Source: Celoporthe dispersa (Eukaryota > Ascomycota > Sordariomycetes > Diaporthales > Cryphonectriaceae). From it: a stretch of 64,000 nt of DNA. The stretch covers positions 1,116,001 through 1,180,000 of the forward strand of contig WAID01000004.1 of the NCBI GenBank assembly GCA_016584495.1, in the 5' to 3' direction. Both the position numbers and the translations under genes were made by a program. Positions within the stretch are counted from its first letter, which is position 1. Each line of letters starts with the position of its first letter. Under the pieces are notes generated by a model. The model was not told where the DNA came from, made no database searches, and saw nothing but the letters and a program-made list of their open reading frames with translations. Positions 1 through 11,803 of the stretch are shown piece after piece.

Positions 1-416
1 CGACCACGCTTCCACTGTCAACCAGACAATTAGCCATCAGAAATTCATTTGATCTTCGTCGGGAACATGAAGGCTTCTCTTACTAGTACTGACGCCCTTC
101 CGTGCCCAAACAAGCGCCCAAAGAAGGCCTCCAAGGCGGCCTGCTCCGTGTAGGTGGCCCGAACCACCAGAACAACCATGTTACTTAGAAAGACACACGG
201 ACAAAGCTCGGTACTCAGAGACGCTTCCAGGTTGAAAAGACGTGACGAAGGTGGCGTAATCACTTGACAATAGAATGGAAATAGACTGATAAGTTGCCAA
301 ATATTAGAGGCAGCCCCTCGAATATGTATTTGATGATTGGCGGAGACGCTGATAGCTAAGTATGTTGTGGCTGGCTGGTGGAGCTGTAGAAAAATATAAA
401 AAGGAGCTCTAGACCG

Positions 417-458
417 GGTATGGCGGTACAGAGTAGTCGATGTTGCAAAACTGAAAAT
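417..458 (+). repeat. Left terminal inverted repeat arm
   Basis: This arm pairs with the reverse complement of 1167-1209 at about 38 of 43 positions, including an unbroken core gtcgatgttgcaaaact. Both arms point inward and enclose roughly 710 bases. The spacing and arm length fit a non-autonomous DNA transposon or MITE. No transposase frame is visible between the arms, and no target-site duplication could be fixed with confidence. Confidence 0.65.
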
Positions 459-1166
459 CCGCCTTTTTTTTTTTTTTTGTTACATCTACTCTAGGGTGAG
501 GGCCCCAGGAGCCGAGAGTCCAACACTCTAGTGCAGACCCGCAAATGAACCATGATTATATAACCTAGGGTTAGGGTTGCGGATCGATAGGATCGACATC
601 GATCCAGGACTGAAGAGCTGAATATATAAGGACACGCTCATTACCATTAGATAGATTCAGTACATAGCTCTTCAGTCGTCAATCTAAGTATTACTTCTGA
701 TACAAGTGATAGCCTTACTGCTAGTAATACACTGCAGAGATACTCAGACGTTTCCGATATTCTTGGACTTACACTTTGATACTGCTCTTGTTAGCATAAA
801 CTCTTTGTATACTTGTTGAACGCTTAGGCTACGGCAGTGCTCATTACACTTAGCTAAAAGCTTCGAGTGAGAGAGAGGCATATTGATAGTAATAATAGGC
901 AGAATGAAGAGTCAGAGATGGCAGTATAGTAACTGAGCTCGATTACGCGATTTCGAGGTTGAAAGTGGGAGGTGTAATGGGCTGAGATTGTACCTCAGCT
1001 CTATAAGCCTGTTACGTACCTTTTGATGCGTGACTCAGGTAGAGCGCGTGTCTCAAGGTAGCCAGTGCTTCTGGCTGAGGAGGGATTATAGTGGGCAGAA
1101 AAGTAGCAAGCGCAGCTGTGGGGCAGCTAGCGCAACCCCAGTGTGAATGTATTGAAAATCGATGGA

Positions 1167-1209
1167 ATTTTTAGTTTTGCAACATCGACCACTCGGTACC
1201 GCCGTAACC
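1167..1209 (-). repeat. Right terminal inverted repeat arm
   Basis: This is the reverse-complement partner of 417-458, differing by about four substitutions and one base of length. The interior between the arms has stops in all frames, so any former transposase is lost or never existed. The arms being less diverged than the surroundings is an inference only. Confidence 0.65.
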
Positions 1210-1735
1210 GGGGGGTACGTGGCGAGAAGTGTGAGGCAACTTGACCGTTTGAGAACAGATTGTTCACAAAGCCGATCAGTTCACAGCCCCTGGGCAGTGC
1301 AAATTCAACAGCGGCAAGAGCGGTACTTAGGGCGAGGCAGGACAGGTATGGCGCACCATAATAGGGCAATAAATGGCTTAGCCATCAGCTGACTAGTAAC
1401 TGTGCGCTACGTAAGCATGGAATGATATATGTCCAGGCCCTCAGGCCCCTAGCTAGCTAGCCTCTCTCTTTTCCTCTCTTCCCCTTCAACACCACCGAAT
1501 AGAATGGAACCATTCATGCTTCGTCTCTCTGTGTATGTTCGTGAGGGCCTTTCTTCAGCTCCCGATACCGACAGCCTTTTTTACATCGCCCGGTCCCAAT
1601 GAGGCTTCCGTTCACGTCAAGTCTCCAACGCTCATTTATCGTCTCGCGAAGGCGAAATCTACTCTCAAGTTGCCGCAAGATAAAAATAAAAAAAAGAAAA
1701 TCAATGCTTATCATCAATATCCTACACCATTCAGC

Positions 1736-3836
1736 ATGGATTGGGCGCAGGATTTTGTTGGTATTAGCGATGAGGACTTCAAAAAAGTATGGAGATACGA
1801 AGAGAAGTATACGACGGTTGTCCAGTTGACATCCGGGGACGCGGTACGCATACGATCCTCGATGTGGTCAAGAATACTATCTGACATCAAGACAGGCCCC
1901 GGCAGTATGCTCTCTGAAATCAGAGAAAGAATGGGAGAGTTGGTTTGAATCGGTAGAGCCCTCGCCGCCCAGGACCCTGATCAAATATGAAGGTTGAACA
2001 TACATTGACGAACGACGCGTAGGACCAGTTCCCTCGTGTAGACGGCGAAAATTGTCCCTCGGGACTAGTTTTGATGTGAGGCATCCAAGTCTCAACCCGT
2101 GTTGCAAGATGAAGATTTATTGATACAACATCAAGCCTGGCTAAACGAGTTGGTGAACAAGAGTTCACAGTACCCATGCGGACTGCTTTATGCGACTGGC
2201 TATCCCTATACAATGATAGATTTCCCGCTATCACAAGTTATCAAAATGCGTTGACTTTTGCAGCGCTAGCAGAGAAAACCTCCTGGTAATGGACAGCGGA
2301 GCGTGCGGACGCTTCCGTTCTCGCAGTCCACATTCCAAACAATCAGCAAAAGTCTTCACATACACCACTCTATCTCCTCAGTAGTGAGCAGAGCCGACAT
2401 ACCCGCTTTCTTTCCAGCAGAGGTTGAGATGAAAGTTGGTTATGGAAAGACCCGCATGACAGAAGGTAAGAGACGATGTTCTACCATATCAAGTGTCTGG
2501 AGAAAGAGCATGACCCTAGACCTGAATCAGTCGATGTAAGCTAAAAAAAAAAAGCTGCTGTAGTATACCATAGTCGCACTACGAACGCCTGGGAGTTGGA
2601 TTTAGCCTTGACAATAACCCACTTCCCACACAAAGGACTGACTTATGCGATTCTCTTCGGCTGTCCCTTGTCGGTTGAAGGAGAGATTATCCGCAGGATA
2701 TCGCGAACAAGGATGCCGGAAGCCTCACATCCTATGGTCCTTGCAGGAATCTTTGCCGAGCTGGAACGTAGTAGACACGTTGCAACAGTGGAGAGGATGA
2801 TAGACAAACTGGAGAGTCGAATTTTCGAATTGGACTACTCATCGAGCGATGATGGTCGAAGCCTCGAAGAGGAGAAAGCACGACAACAACAAGAAAAAAG
2901 GGACGATTACCTTGACACGGCATATTTGAAAAATGGCCTCGTGAGCTGGAGAAACCAGCTCATGAAGATGGTGAAGCAAGCAGAAGAGCTGGAAAACTCT
3001 CTATTTGGACCAGACCCTCGGATGCCTCTGCATTGTGCCGCAACACTACAAGAAAGCTCTGACCTGACTGGTGGAGGTGACACGGAGGAAGTTGTAGACA
3101 AGACTGCGGTCGAGCACCGAAGGGTGTCTACAACACGTCATGTTACGAAGCCGATGAGCAGAACCGGGCGGAAGATCATCGGTCGCCTCCAAGCTATAAT
3201 TGATGAGTATGACGATAAGATCCGGGACTGTTCGATGCGGCTAGATGGCATGGCCATGGCAACTCAATGGGTGGGAACAAAATCCTTCGAATCTTGCTTT
3301 TTTGCATTACACGATGCTGACGGTGTTATCTTCAGGCACAAGACGAGACCAATGTCGAAATCGCGCTAGCCACGGGCAGGGACTCCAAACACATGCGGTC
3401 CATTGCCATTGTCACCATGATTTTTCTACCAGGAACTTTCTTTGCCGTGAGCATCATTTCGATCCCTATATACCTTGGCGAGACCCCAGCAAAAGCAGGT
3501 GTGCTAACTTAGTCCGACTGGCAGAGCGTGTTCTCTATGAGCTTTTTTAGCTGGTTCAGCGATAGTGAAAGTAGCCAAGTACAGGTGTCATCTTATATCT
3601 GGATATATATCACGGTGACTATCGTATGCACCGTGCTTACGATTGGTTCGTGGTATTACTTCAACATATGGAGGCGATCAGGTCAAAGAAAACAAGAGGA
3701 AGAAAAAGGCCCTTGTTTGAGAGCCTATGGTGTTCTTGCCCATCGACATAGCCTCGGATTAGATGACAGAACCGATTCTTGCGCATGGGCATCGCTGCTA
3801 ATAATAAACGAGTCCCAGAAATATGGACAAACATGA
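1736..3836 (+). CDS. CorA-like (magnesium-transporter-like) membrane protein; 5' part unresolved or broken
   Basis: The C-terminal two thirds are clear. Exons 2476-2535, 2596-3270, 3336-3446 and 3525-3836 join through GT-AG introns of 60, 65 and 78 bases. They give a protein with the HPMVLAGIFAELERSRH block, a long coiled region, then FLPGTFFASVFSM followed by a second hydrophobic segment. This is the hallmark of fungal CorA-like proteins with two C-terminal membrane helices. An upstream coding block at 2303-2475 (VSRADIPAFF) belongs to the same family but is one frame off from 2476, so one base seems to be missing near 2470-2478. A possible first exon starts at 1736 (MDWAQDF). Coding between 1945 and 2302 could not be joined without stops. 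In many fungal relatives the canonical CorA GMN motif is absent, and none is seen here, so ion transport is not assured. It may be a pseudogene. Confidence 0.6.
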
Positions 3837-3895
3837 CAGATTCACCGACCCTGCAAAAATATACCGTCACACGTACAAGGGCGTAGCCTGAGGTT

Positions 3896-6467
3896 TCACG
3901 CCCGGGAACAAGGACCGCAAATGAATATATGCCACCACTTCCGACTGTCTTTCCCATTGTCCTTAGGATCTTTGTTCCTAGCCCCTGGGTGTTGTTGGTT
4001 CAAGTCATCGGCTCTACCTTGAAGGCCTGCTGTCCGACTCCCGGTTTGGATCGCCTCCAAAGGCTCATTGGTCGGCGTTGAGGGTTGCAACTCTAGATGG
4101 CCTGGCCGCTTTGCCAATGTCCCGTCACTAGCATCGTTGGAAACCAATGTCAAGTTGGCATTCCTATGCGTAAATTTGACCGACTTTTCATTGTGTCTGA
4201 AGTCCACTACTTCGCCCACTAAGCTTGGAAAGTGGACACTAGAGCCTCGTGCGCTTATCTCTGGTCGATCCTTGGTTGGTTGGGCCGAGAACTCTGATGC
4301 ATCGGTATAAACCCGATTTGGTTTGGTTCCTGGAACAGGTTTCACAGAGTATTCCTTGCTGGATGTGCACCTCTCATAGATAGTCTTCAGTTCGTCGACT
4401 ACTTGATCGCATGTCGCTCTGTTTTCAGGGTGCATCCTAAGCAATTTTAGTTCGATCAGGTCGAGGATGTCTACCAGGAACTGCGGGATCCTCGGGTCGT
4501 TTCGAAGTTCGTCGTATTGCTACGAAAACAAAAAGTCAGTCTGCGGCATCGCCCCTCGATGGTGAGCCCGGGTAACGGGTTCGCGCTGTTGCGCTGTGCA
4601 CCTCACCTTGACAACTGACTTCTTCAGCTTAGCGCTGGGGAACGTCTGACCGCCAGCTACCTTTGTCTCTACGCTAAAGTAAACATCCTCTTGAATAGGA
4701 CCACCTTTGTGTTCATCGGTTCGCTCGCGGGAAAAGTCGTCCCAAGCTTTGAACCCTTTGAGATACCATACAGAAAACTCGAGAAGAACACATCCCCAAG
4801 TCCAGATATCGAAGCTCTGTGTGATCTCATCGCCAATATCATATTCTGGGGGTCTGTATGTTGGAGTTCGGGCAACATTGACCGGGTTCACTCGACCAGT
4901 TACAAGGCGGTGGAACTGTGTCAAGCCAAAGTCAGATATTACCAATCTCCCCAGATGATGCAGCTGTTTTGTATTGCATTGAACTTCCTGGTTTTGTTTG
5001 AACCATAGAATGTTTTCGGGTTTAAGGTCTCCATGTCGTCCGCGGGTTCTTTCTGCAGCGTGTTCATCTTCTCCAGTCCCGACTTCCAGTGCCAAGTCAG
5101 GCGGGCACGAGTGTATCGTCTGTAAGCCTCGGGTGAGCCCGAGTAGTTGTTGAGCGACCCATATGGCAAATCCGTGAGACCGGGGGATATCTTGCGGCCG
5201 GGGGTGCCTCTCCCATAAATTTTTCAAATTACCGTCGGCCCACTGGAACAGTAGGTGATAACGGTCGCGCCACAGATAAGTGAGCTGTAGCCTCATGAGG
5301 TAGAGGTGATCTTGGCCGCTGAGTCTCTTGAGGGTTGCCACTTCTCTTTTGAACATCTCTGGAGTCCTATCATCCAGCCGGAGACGCTTTACTGCGAAGT
5401 AAGGGTTGGTGTGCTATGTATACCGTCAGTCACGGTCAAGAATATCGAAAGAGTAACGTACGGAGAGGTTGCTATGGTGAGCCGGATGGATTTTGACGCG
5501 CCAAACCTCTGAATAACCCCCCTGAGATTACCGGCTCTGGTCTCTTGCCCTCCAAATCCTCGACAAAGGGAAGGATACGACTATGCTCCAAGACATAGTG
5601 CAAGGGTCGAGAATGCTCCCCAGACATCACGTCAAAAAAGGGAGCCAGGAACTGCCACTGATACTTCTCGAAATTCTCTCGCTCCAGAAGCGTCCAGGTC
5701 GAAAACAAGGTGATTGGAATTTCTGTCTTATTGTCTTCATGTGTTGATAGGCGATATACGTTACCATGAAGATTGTGCTTTGCGTCTGGTAGATAGAACG
5801 GAAGGTGGGCATCATATAAGCCCTCCTGGATGAGATCCTCAATAGCGGCGACTCGGTTTATCAGAACTAGTGTTGCGAAGATCTTTTTCCGGGTGGTCAA
5901 GGCTCCCGACTTGGATGAGGAAAGGGCTATTTCGTCACAAACTTTGTGGGCCAGAAGGCTCAGCTCCTTGGAAGCTTTGTACCCGAAGGCCAGATGAAGC
6001 TGTTGACGGACGGATTGGCAAGTCACGAGCTTGTCCAATTCGTCGACTGGCAAGAACCTTAAATCGTCTTTTCCCGATGAGATTTGTGTACAGCGACGGA
6101 TCGCCTCTTCAAGGGGTTGAAGGTCTTCAAGAGATTCGGGTGACTCATATGGCCCTGCAAACGTTCCAAGGTATTGACCCCCAATAGAATCGTGGATAGT
6201 AACGCCGTTTCTTTGTGCAGTTGCCGCATCTGACTTGTCATTGTTGAAGCCTGACCCAACGCTCAGCAATGCGTTGGTGTCCACTCCGTTCTTGGGGGCT
6301 TCACGTGGCAGATGACTTTTCAGATGTAGTCGTTGGGCGTCTCCTCCGTCCAAGATATCGCTGCTGGTACAAGTCTCCCAGGACGTGGTCAGTTCTGGGT
6401 TGTCTGCCTCTACCGTCCCAGGCAACATTTCTGGAAGGCCGACTGTGCTGGCGCAAGGTATCACCAT
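3896..6467 (-). CDS. Protein kinase with fungal-specific N-terminal region (one-base frame break)
   Basis: Three exons: 5462-6467, 4607-5413 and 3896-4519, with introns of 48 and 87 bases. The N-terminal 320 or so residues carry a region common in fungal kinases of this type (KKIFATLVLINRVAAIEDLI) whose function is unknown. The catalytic domain follows: glycine loop GGYSEV, FAVKRLR (ATP-binding Lys), HGDLKPEN catalytic loop, SDFG, then TPTYRPPEYD and FDIWTWG. HGD replaces HRD, so the usual activation-loop-sensing Arg is missing, but the catalytic Asp, Asn and DFG Asp are kept, so activity is plausible. A polar tail of about 150 residues ends in a basic and cysteine-containing segment. In the glycine loop a run of six C at 5517-5522 is one too long. 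Removing one restores an 811-residue frame. An additional short upstream exon is possible, because a branch site and acceptor lie just before 6480. Its CorA-like neighbour suggests an accessory locus. Confidence 0.75.
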
Positions 6468-7056
6468 AGGAGACTCATTTGGCTGTTGGGCGTTAGCACA
6501 TGGGCCGAAATAAACAAGTCAGCCATATTAGAGACTCGCCTTGATAGTTTCTGTAGTGTGCATGGTCGCTCTCTCTCAGCCTACCGGCCGTTCGAATATG
6601 ACCCCAGGCCAGGTAAATTGGACAGGTCTTGCAGCTTCACAATTCAATTCGTTTCGGACACTGGTGATCGATTATATTGGCTAAATAATAACGGGTCTAC
6701 TGCTTCCCTTCTCTTTCAAAATGGACTTTTTGAAAGGGAGGCTAGGTCCTGTTACCGAATGAGGGCCCCTGTACTCCGTACTAGATCTATTTGGAAGCCT
6801 GGCGCCAGCTGGCTGACGCTGATAGGTTTTCTCACTGCCGCCGCGTGCGCCAGCAATCGATCCGCTTAGAGCGGCGTCGGATGGCCCCCTGCAGGTGCAT
6901 ACTGTAGGTGCCCTGGCTCAAAATCCCTCATATCATGGCGGGCCCCGGTCAAGGTGTACTGGGCCTTGATGGTGCATCTCTCAACCACACTCCCACTTCC
7001 AAACACTTTTGTACCGAGCCCAGAGCCTCGTCTCCTCCGTACATCGACATTTTGAG
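6468..7056. other. Upstream region of the kinase and mini-gene A
   Basis: This is probably promoter sequence shared by the divergent kinase (minus) and mini-gene A (plus). Short frames are present but none has recognisable content. A minus-strand start at about 6525 could extend the kinase N-terminus by one small exon. Confidence 0.3.
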
Positions 7057-7483
7057 ATGGCGTAAGTTGATAGATAGCTTGAAGGATCGGCGTTGCTTTC
7101 GTATAATGGTCAGCTGAACTTACCTTTAGGAGTCATATGTCCGGACGTGGGCGTCGTCCTGGAGAGCGGCCAGGCGTCCAGCCCCCAACGCAGATTATCG
7201 ACAGCCAACTCATCGACCCGTATAAACTCCGCGACAAACTCAATCATAGATTTGGCCAAGGAAGATATCACATTGAGGTTTGTGTGTGCGTGTGAGCGTT
7301 TTAAAGTGGTTCTGATATGTTGACGTTCTTTGTTTGCAAAGATGCGAAACAACAAGTTCTATCTGCTTTCATGGCGTCCATTGACAGAGGTTCGCAAGCC
7401 CGCTGGCCTGGCCACCACCAGTTTAAGGTCTCTGACAGTGCATAATACAGGAAGATATCCTAGACTGCCGATATTGGAGATGA
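7057..7483 (+). CDS. Mini-gene A: small four-exon protein of unknown function
   Basis: Not recognised. Proposed exons are 7057-7061 (only ATGGC), 7130-7277, 7342-7389 and 7451-7483, giving 77 residues. The introns are 68, 64 and 61 bases; the first has a strong GTAAGT donor. The third exon is exactly 48 bases, bounded by two phase-0 introns, and begins MRNN. Mini-gene B at 8397-8801 has the same 48-base exon, also starting MRNN and flanked by phase-0 introns of nearly equal size. That shared structure is the main reason to believe both. The exon before it holds a DPYKLRDKL stretch and ends in GRYHIE. No signal peptide or membrane helix is apparent. The last intron has a weaker donor (GTTCGC), so the C-terminus is the least certain part. 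Confidence 0.45.
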
Positions 7484-8396
7484 TCTACTTGATATCAGCC
7501 ATCACGGTATACAAGTGCAACATTTAGGCACCAGCATTGCAGCTACTGGAGCGGAACGGACACATTGGAAGCAGTCAATCGCCCCTTGGTCAAGACTCTA
7601 CACACAGCTTTCAATGCATACAGGAAACAATAATTACGATCAAGATGGGTGCTTCCTGATGGCGTCGTACAAAAGTCATCTCTAGACCCCTGCCACTGCG
7701 ATCACGCCGATATCTTCAGCCAGCCACACCTATTACCAGGAAGCTGACCGACCAAAAGGATCGTGTCATTCGGCGGAATTCATTAAAATGGCATCCAAGG
7801 CTGAGACACTTTCCGCCGCCACCTGTGCCCACTATATCTCGTATGCTTACCCTCTTCTTTCCGAGCTTTGTTTGGAATGCATCACAAGGGCCTCCCACGC
7901 TGGCCTTCAGCTCCTGACTGCACTTAAAAAACGCCCAAAATGTGATGAGAGGTGGTGCTTCAGCATGAGAGCCTGCTCTACGCAGACCCATATCTACACT
8001 TTGCTCATGGGCCACCCGAGGAGGTACGTACTAGAAGCATGGCGGACAGGAATTAGCTATTAGAGATAATGCCACGTCTCAGATTAATATAGGGCAAATG
8101 AGGCAGCAAGGGAGGCCACCAGCCTACTAATATAGCCCCCAAGTTGTTTCTATGTATTTAGAGAGTCAGATTTTATGAAGACTAATAGGTAGCTTGAGGG
8201 TCCCCCTCCCGTGCTCGTGTTTATCATTCCCCATCATAGCCACCCCTCTGATCAATATTCTAGAATCCACTGGTAGAGTTGCTATTCTGTTTACGAATCC
8301 ACAAAGGTTTCAGCATATTCTTCCCGCACACCAAATCCATCTTTGCAGACGCTCACCAAATCCCGGGTCCATTGCTTGGTACCAGACGCCCCGCCA
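7484..8396. other. Region between the two mini-genes, with one orphan exon candidate
   Basis: An exon-like block at 7964-8023 is exactly 60 bases. It is open in one frame (LLYADPYLHFAHG), preceded by ...gcttcag and followed by a GTACGT donor. No start exon or continuation could be attached. A separate open frame from 7788 reads through the same stretch in a different frame. The rest shows nothing. Confidence 0.25.
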
Positions 8397-8801
8397 ATGT
8401 CCCGCAGTGAGGTTTTTCAAGATGTGTTCCAGGTTAGCAAGGAACTCTCAGCAAAATACGTCCCAGATCCCAAAAGACTACCGATTTGGCTCACGAAGAA
8501 GCTTGGAGAGACGGGATTCCGCATTCAGGTATTATGGAGTTTCCATATTGTACTTGAGCCTAGCTCAGCACTAACCCAGATAACAGATGCGCAATAATGT
8601 GTACATCATAAGTGCAGCGAAAACCTTCGACCTTGTGAGCCCTCAAGCGGATGCAGTTATCAAGTATTGAGACTGACCGATAGTCTATTGCCACAGGCCA
8701 ACCTTGCGGAATACTGTGGTTATCAAGGTGGACCAGGTAGCCTGCGAAGTCACCATTCCAACGTTTCGGAAAAGAATGCTGGACCGATAGCGGTAAAGTG
8801 A
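8397..8801 (+). CDS. Mini-gene B: small three-exon protein, structural paralogue of mini-gene A
   Basis: Not recognised. Exons 8397-8528, 8587-8634 and 8697-8801 give 94 residues. The introns are 58 bases (branch ctaac, acceptor aacag) and 62 bases (donor GTGAGC, branch ctgac, acceptor cacag), both phase 0. The middle exon is 48 bases and starts MRNN, exactly as in mini-gene A. The preceding exon holds DPKRLPIWLTKKLG and ends FRIQ, which lines up with the DPYKLRDKL...YHIE exon of A. Conserved positions between the two are DP, two Leu, Gly, Ile, MRNN and a late Leu and Cys. The last 20 or so residues have no counterpart in A and the 3' end may be mis-modelled. No targeting signal is visible. 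Confidence 0.5.
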
Positions 8802-10473
8802 CGGTCGATCGTGGGACATTTAGAGGCAAAACCATGACATGATTACACAGACCTGGTACTTGGACTGGGTTAGTCAGGACTTTGCTACATCATAGAAAAA
8901 GATGCTTGCTATATATCTTTGCTGTTCTTAAGTATTGTATTCTGCATATTGAAATTCAATATACTAGTCTTTCGGATCTTCATCATGTAGATTAATCATC
9001 CATCTAGAGGATACTGATAACACTCGAAAGCAAAACTAAACGAGAATAAACACCCTGAGAGGAAGGAAGGATACAAACAATGATATGGCCCAGAGTATGA
9101 AGGAGGAACCCAACAACAGAGACTGACTAGCGGTAAGTTGCATGAAGGACGAGATGAAGCGCAAAGGGAAGCAGCAAGCATAGCAAGATGGAAATGGGGA
9201 TTTTTAAATACGAAATAAGTATGAGCCGGCCCCACACGGTCTCGCGAATGCAGCTAACAGCTGGGGACGCAATACGCGCCCATTTGAAGACATACCAAGG
9301 CTGCGCCTCCTGATAGTGATGTGGCAGCTACGAAGGCCGGCACAAAAGAGAGGTTGAAACGGACGGCAAATGGGGGGAAGCACGGGAGGCTGAGAAATCG
9401 TAGCCGGGAAGCCGGGGCTTGGGCCGGGTCGGCATCGGAGGGGCGCGCTGCTACCATAAGGACGGTGCAGCGATTTCAATGCGCCGTCTATCTTCACTCC
9501 TCGCTATGACAGCAATCAGCTAGACTCGGGATTGCGCGTTCAAGTAACATGCTCTGGCTGTGCAAGTGGCGCCTTTGTGAAAGTGAAGGCGACACAACCC
9601 TCAACCTCAGTGAGCTATGCTACCCAACGATGACAATGCGGCCGAGTGGACGTTTCAGATGCAGCGACTCACGAACGGCGACGAGTAACTAGTCGAGGGT
9701 GCAGGGGCGCTGTGGGATCATGCAGTGTACTATCCGGTGTGTTAAGGTGGTGTTCCCCCAGCGGGACAGCCTCTCTGTCTCGAAGACAGTGTGAAGGCAT
9801 CACCTCCTCATTGGTCACGCTGACCGTTGGCAAGGACTGAGAAAGACTTGATTATTAGTCTCTAGGAATTCCCTACACACCGCGATGATACTTGAGAGTA
9901 ATTACCAAAGGAAAAATAATGACAATAATCCACCAGTACACGACTTGTAGCTGAGACTTGTCTGGCTTACTGTCTGAGGTCGTTCGCTGACGAGACATTT
10001 CAGTGAGAGAGAGAGAGATACTGCCGCTCCCAGCAGCAAATACACAGGGTGAAACACGCATTCCTGCGCACGCGAAGAAAGACATTGCCGAATGCAAGGA
10101 GGAAGAAGCGCTTAGGGAGCTTCATGCACCGCAAAGATGCATGTACCGTGAACCTCCAATCGTTACGTGCATATCTGAAGGAGATTCGAAGCAGGTGCTA
10201 TCCTCATGGAACTGGCCTGCCATTCGTGGCGAGAGAAAGGGCGATGCAGATGAAGAGGAAGGAGCAACGCTGTGCGCTTGCATCCCTCCGATTAGAGCAA
10301 AACACCCCGTGTTCAAGCCCATCTGAACCACCGGCTCGAATGCCACACGACAAGTGCGCAACCAACCTACCGACAATTTTTAGAATCGTGTTCGACATTG
10401 ACATTTGGCCAATACGGCCCAGAAACTTTGCTCAAATTGTCATCTTCTAGAAGGCATCACAAATCCTGTCGAG
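8802..10473. other. Intergenic region without a supportable gene
   Basis: Several short open frames (for example 9321-9509 plus and 10049-10450 plus) have neither domain content nor splice context. A GA-rich tract lies at 10003-10020. The last few hundred bases presumably include the promoter of the gene at 10474. Confidence 0.4.
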
Positions 10474-11507
10474 ATGGCGTCGCACAAGGGAGTCGAGATC
10501 TCAGATAGACGCAACCTCGAGATGTAAGCTGCACCACCTCCAGGCCTGTCCTTCATGGGGCTCACTCTTGTCTAACTCCAAGCAATAGAAGCGTCGGCAA
10601 GCAAGAGTACTGCTCAACGATCCTTCCACGCCATGGTGTTTCCCCAACCTCGCCAACTACACCTCCAGCGGAACAGAAACTCAAGCGTCGCAGAGCTGTC
10701 TCACTGGTGGAGGATGATCCCCCTGCAGAAAGGGCCAGCCCTCGAGAATTTAGATTCGTAAGCCGGCAGCACTACTGCCACATTGTTACCGTTGGCACAG
10801 GTACTGATCAATGAATATGCTTAGTGTTGATCTCAACTCCGAGGGGTTTGAGATCTACGAGCATCCTGAGGCGGATACGCCGACCACAGCCGAAATCTTC
10901 AAGTAAACCTACACAAATGGTGTCAATACATGATGAAGAGGCGCTGACAATGAGAAGCGTCAGCGACACCGAGACACCTCCCACGCCCAGCTCTCCACAA
11001 GTCCAGATTCAAGTCAACCCTCAGCGGCCAGTTTACAGTCTGGCCATACCCGCGGAGACCCCTGCATCACATACGAACACTCTAGGTCCATCAGGCTCGA
11101 TTTGCGTGTGCCATGCCGCTATGAATGGCACAGATGCAGGTTCTCAGGGGCGAGTGGCTGGTTTGAGCCGGGAGATTGATTTTGCCAGGGCAGAGAGAGC
11201 TAGTGATGAGCCGTGCCTGTCTCGCGTGAAGCGCCGTGGTGAGAGCATAGAACACCAGGTCATGGACGACCAAGAGGTTCAGGTTCGACGGAACCGATTC
11301 TTGCGGCTACGGGATAATCGATTTCTTCGGCCGAAAGAGGCATCTGGTAAGCACGTCAAGGAAGTGATTCGATCGCCGCCCAAGAAACCAAGAAGCACGC
11401 CTCTACACAACGACGGTGACAGATCTGTCAAGAAGATCAGGAAGGCCTTTGGAAGTCGACAGGAGGACTCAGACAAGGAAAATTGGGATCCGGATCAGGT
11501 GGCCTAG
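10474..11507 (+). CDS. Basic, proline/serine-rich protein, probably nuclear; unknown function
   Basis: Not assigned to a family. Exons 10474-10523, 10589-10757, 10825-10902 and 10955-11507 use good GT-AG introns of 65, 67 and 52 bases. The protein is about 282 residues, low in hydrophobics, with SPTSPTTPP and a basic KLKRRR cluster near the N-terminus. A folded-looking block follows (VDLNSEGFEIYEHPEAD), then acidic and basic patches and a DKENWDPD tail. The basic clusters suggest nuclear localisation, which is inference. Reading frames of exons 2 and 3 do not meet unless one C is removed from the run of five at 10719-10723. With that correction the splice phases close and the length becomes divisible by three. 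The alternative, a shifted acceptor of intron 2, has no AG to support it. Confidence 0.6.
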
Positions 11508-11803
11508 AGCATGGATAACGATCCAAGACTGGTGGTACTACGACCTTGCTTTGTCTTTTGCTCCTCGTTAGAAATGGCGCCTGAGCTTGGCCAACAGGCG
11601 TGGCCGCCAGACGATGAACCGTTCTTGGGATACCATAGAGTGGCGCTTGCGCAGTTCTTCAGATAGCTCGTAACTGGAATTGATTTTTGGGGTTGTCAAG
11701 TTCGCCGGTCGTTTTCTTCCAAGATAGCATGAGTTGATATATATCCATATATGTATATACATGTACATATAAATATCTATCGTGCGAGACCTTCTCAGCC
11801 ACC

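Larger units (their letters stand above)
1..1735. other. Gene-poor left end with a TIR-bounded element
   Basis: No convincing coding exon is visible. The stretch holds a pair of inverted 42-43 base arms (entered separately), a run of T at 467-478, and two telomere-like TTAGGG-type units at 565-577. Short open frames here have no recognisable domain and no coherent splice structure. Confidence 0.5.
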
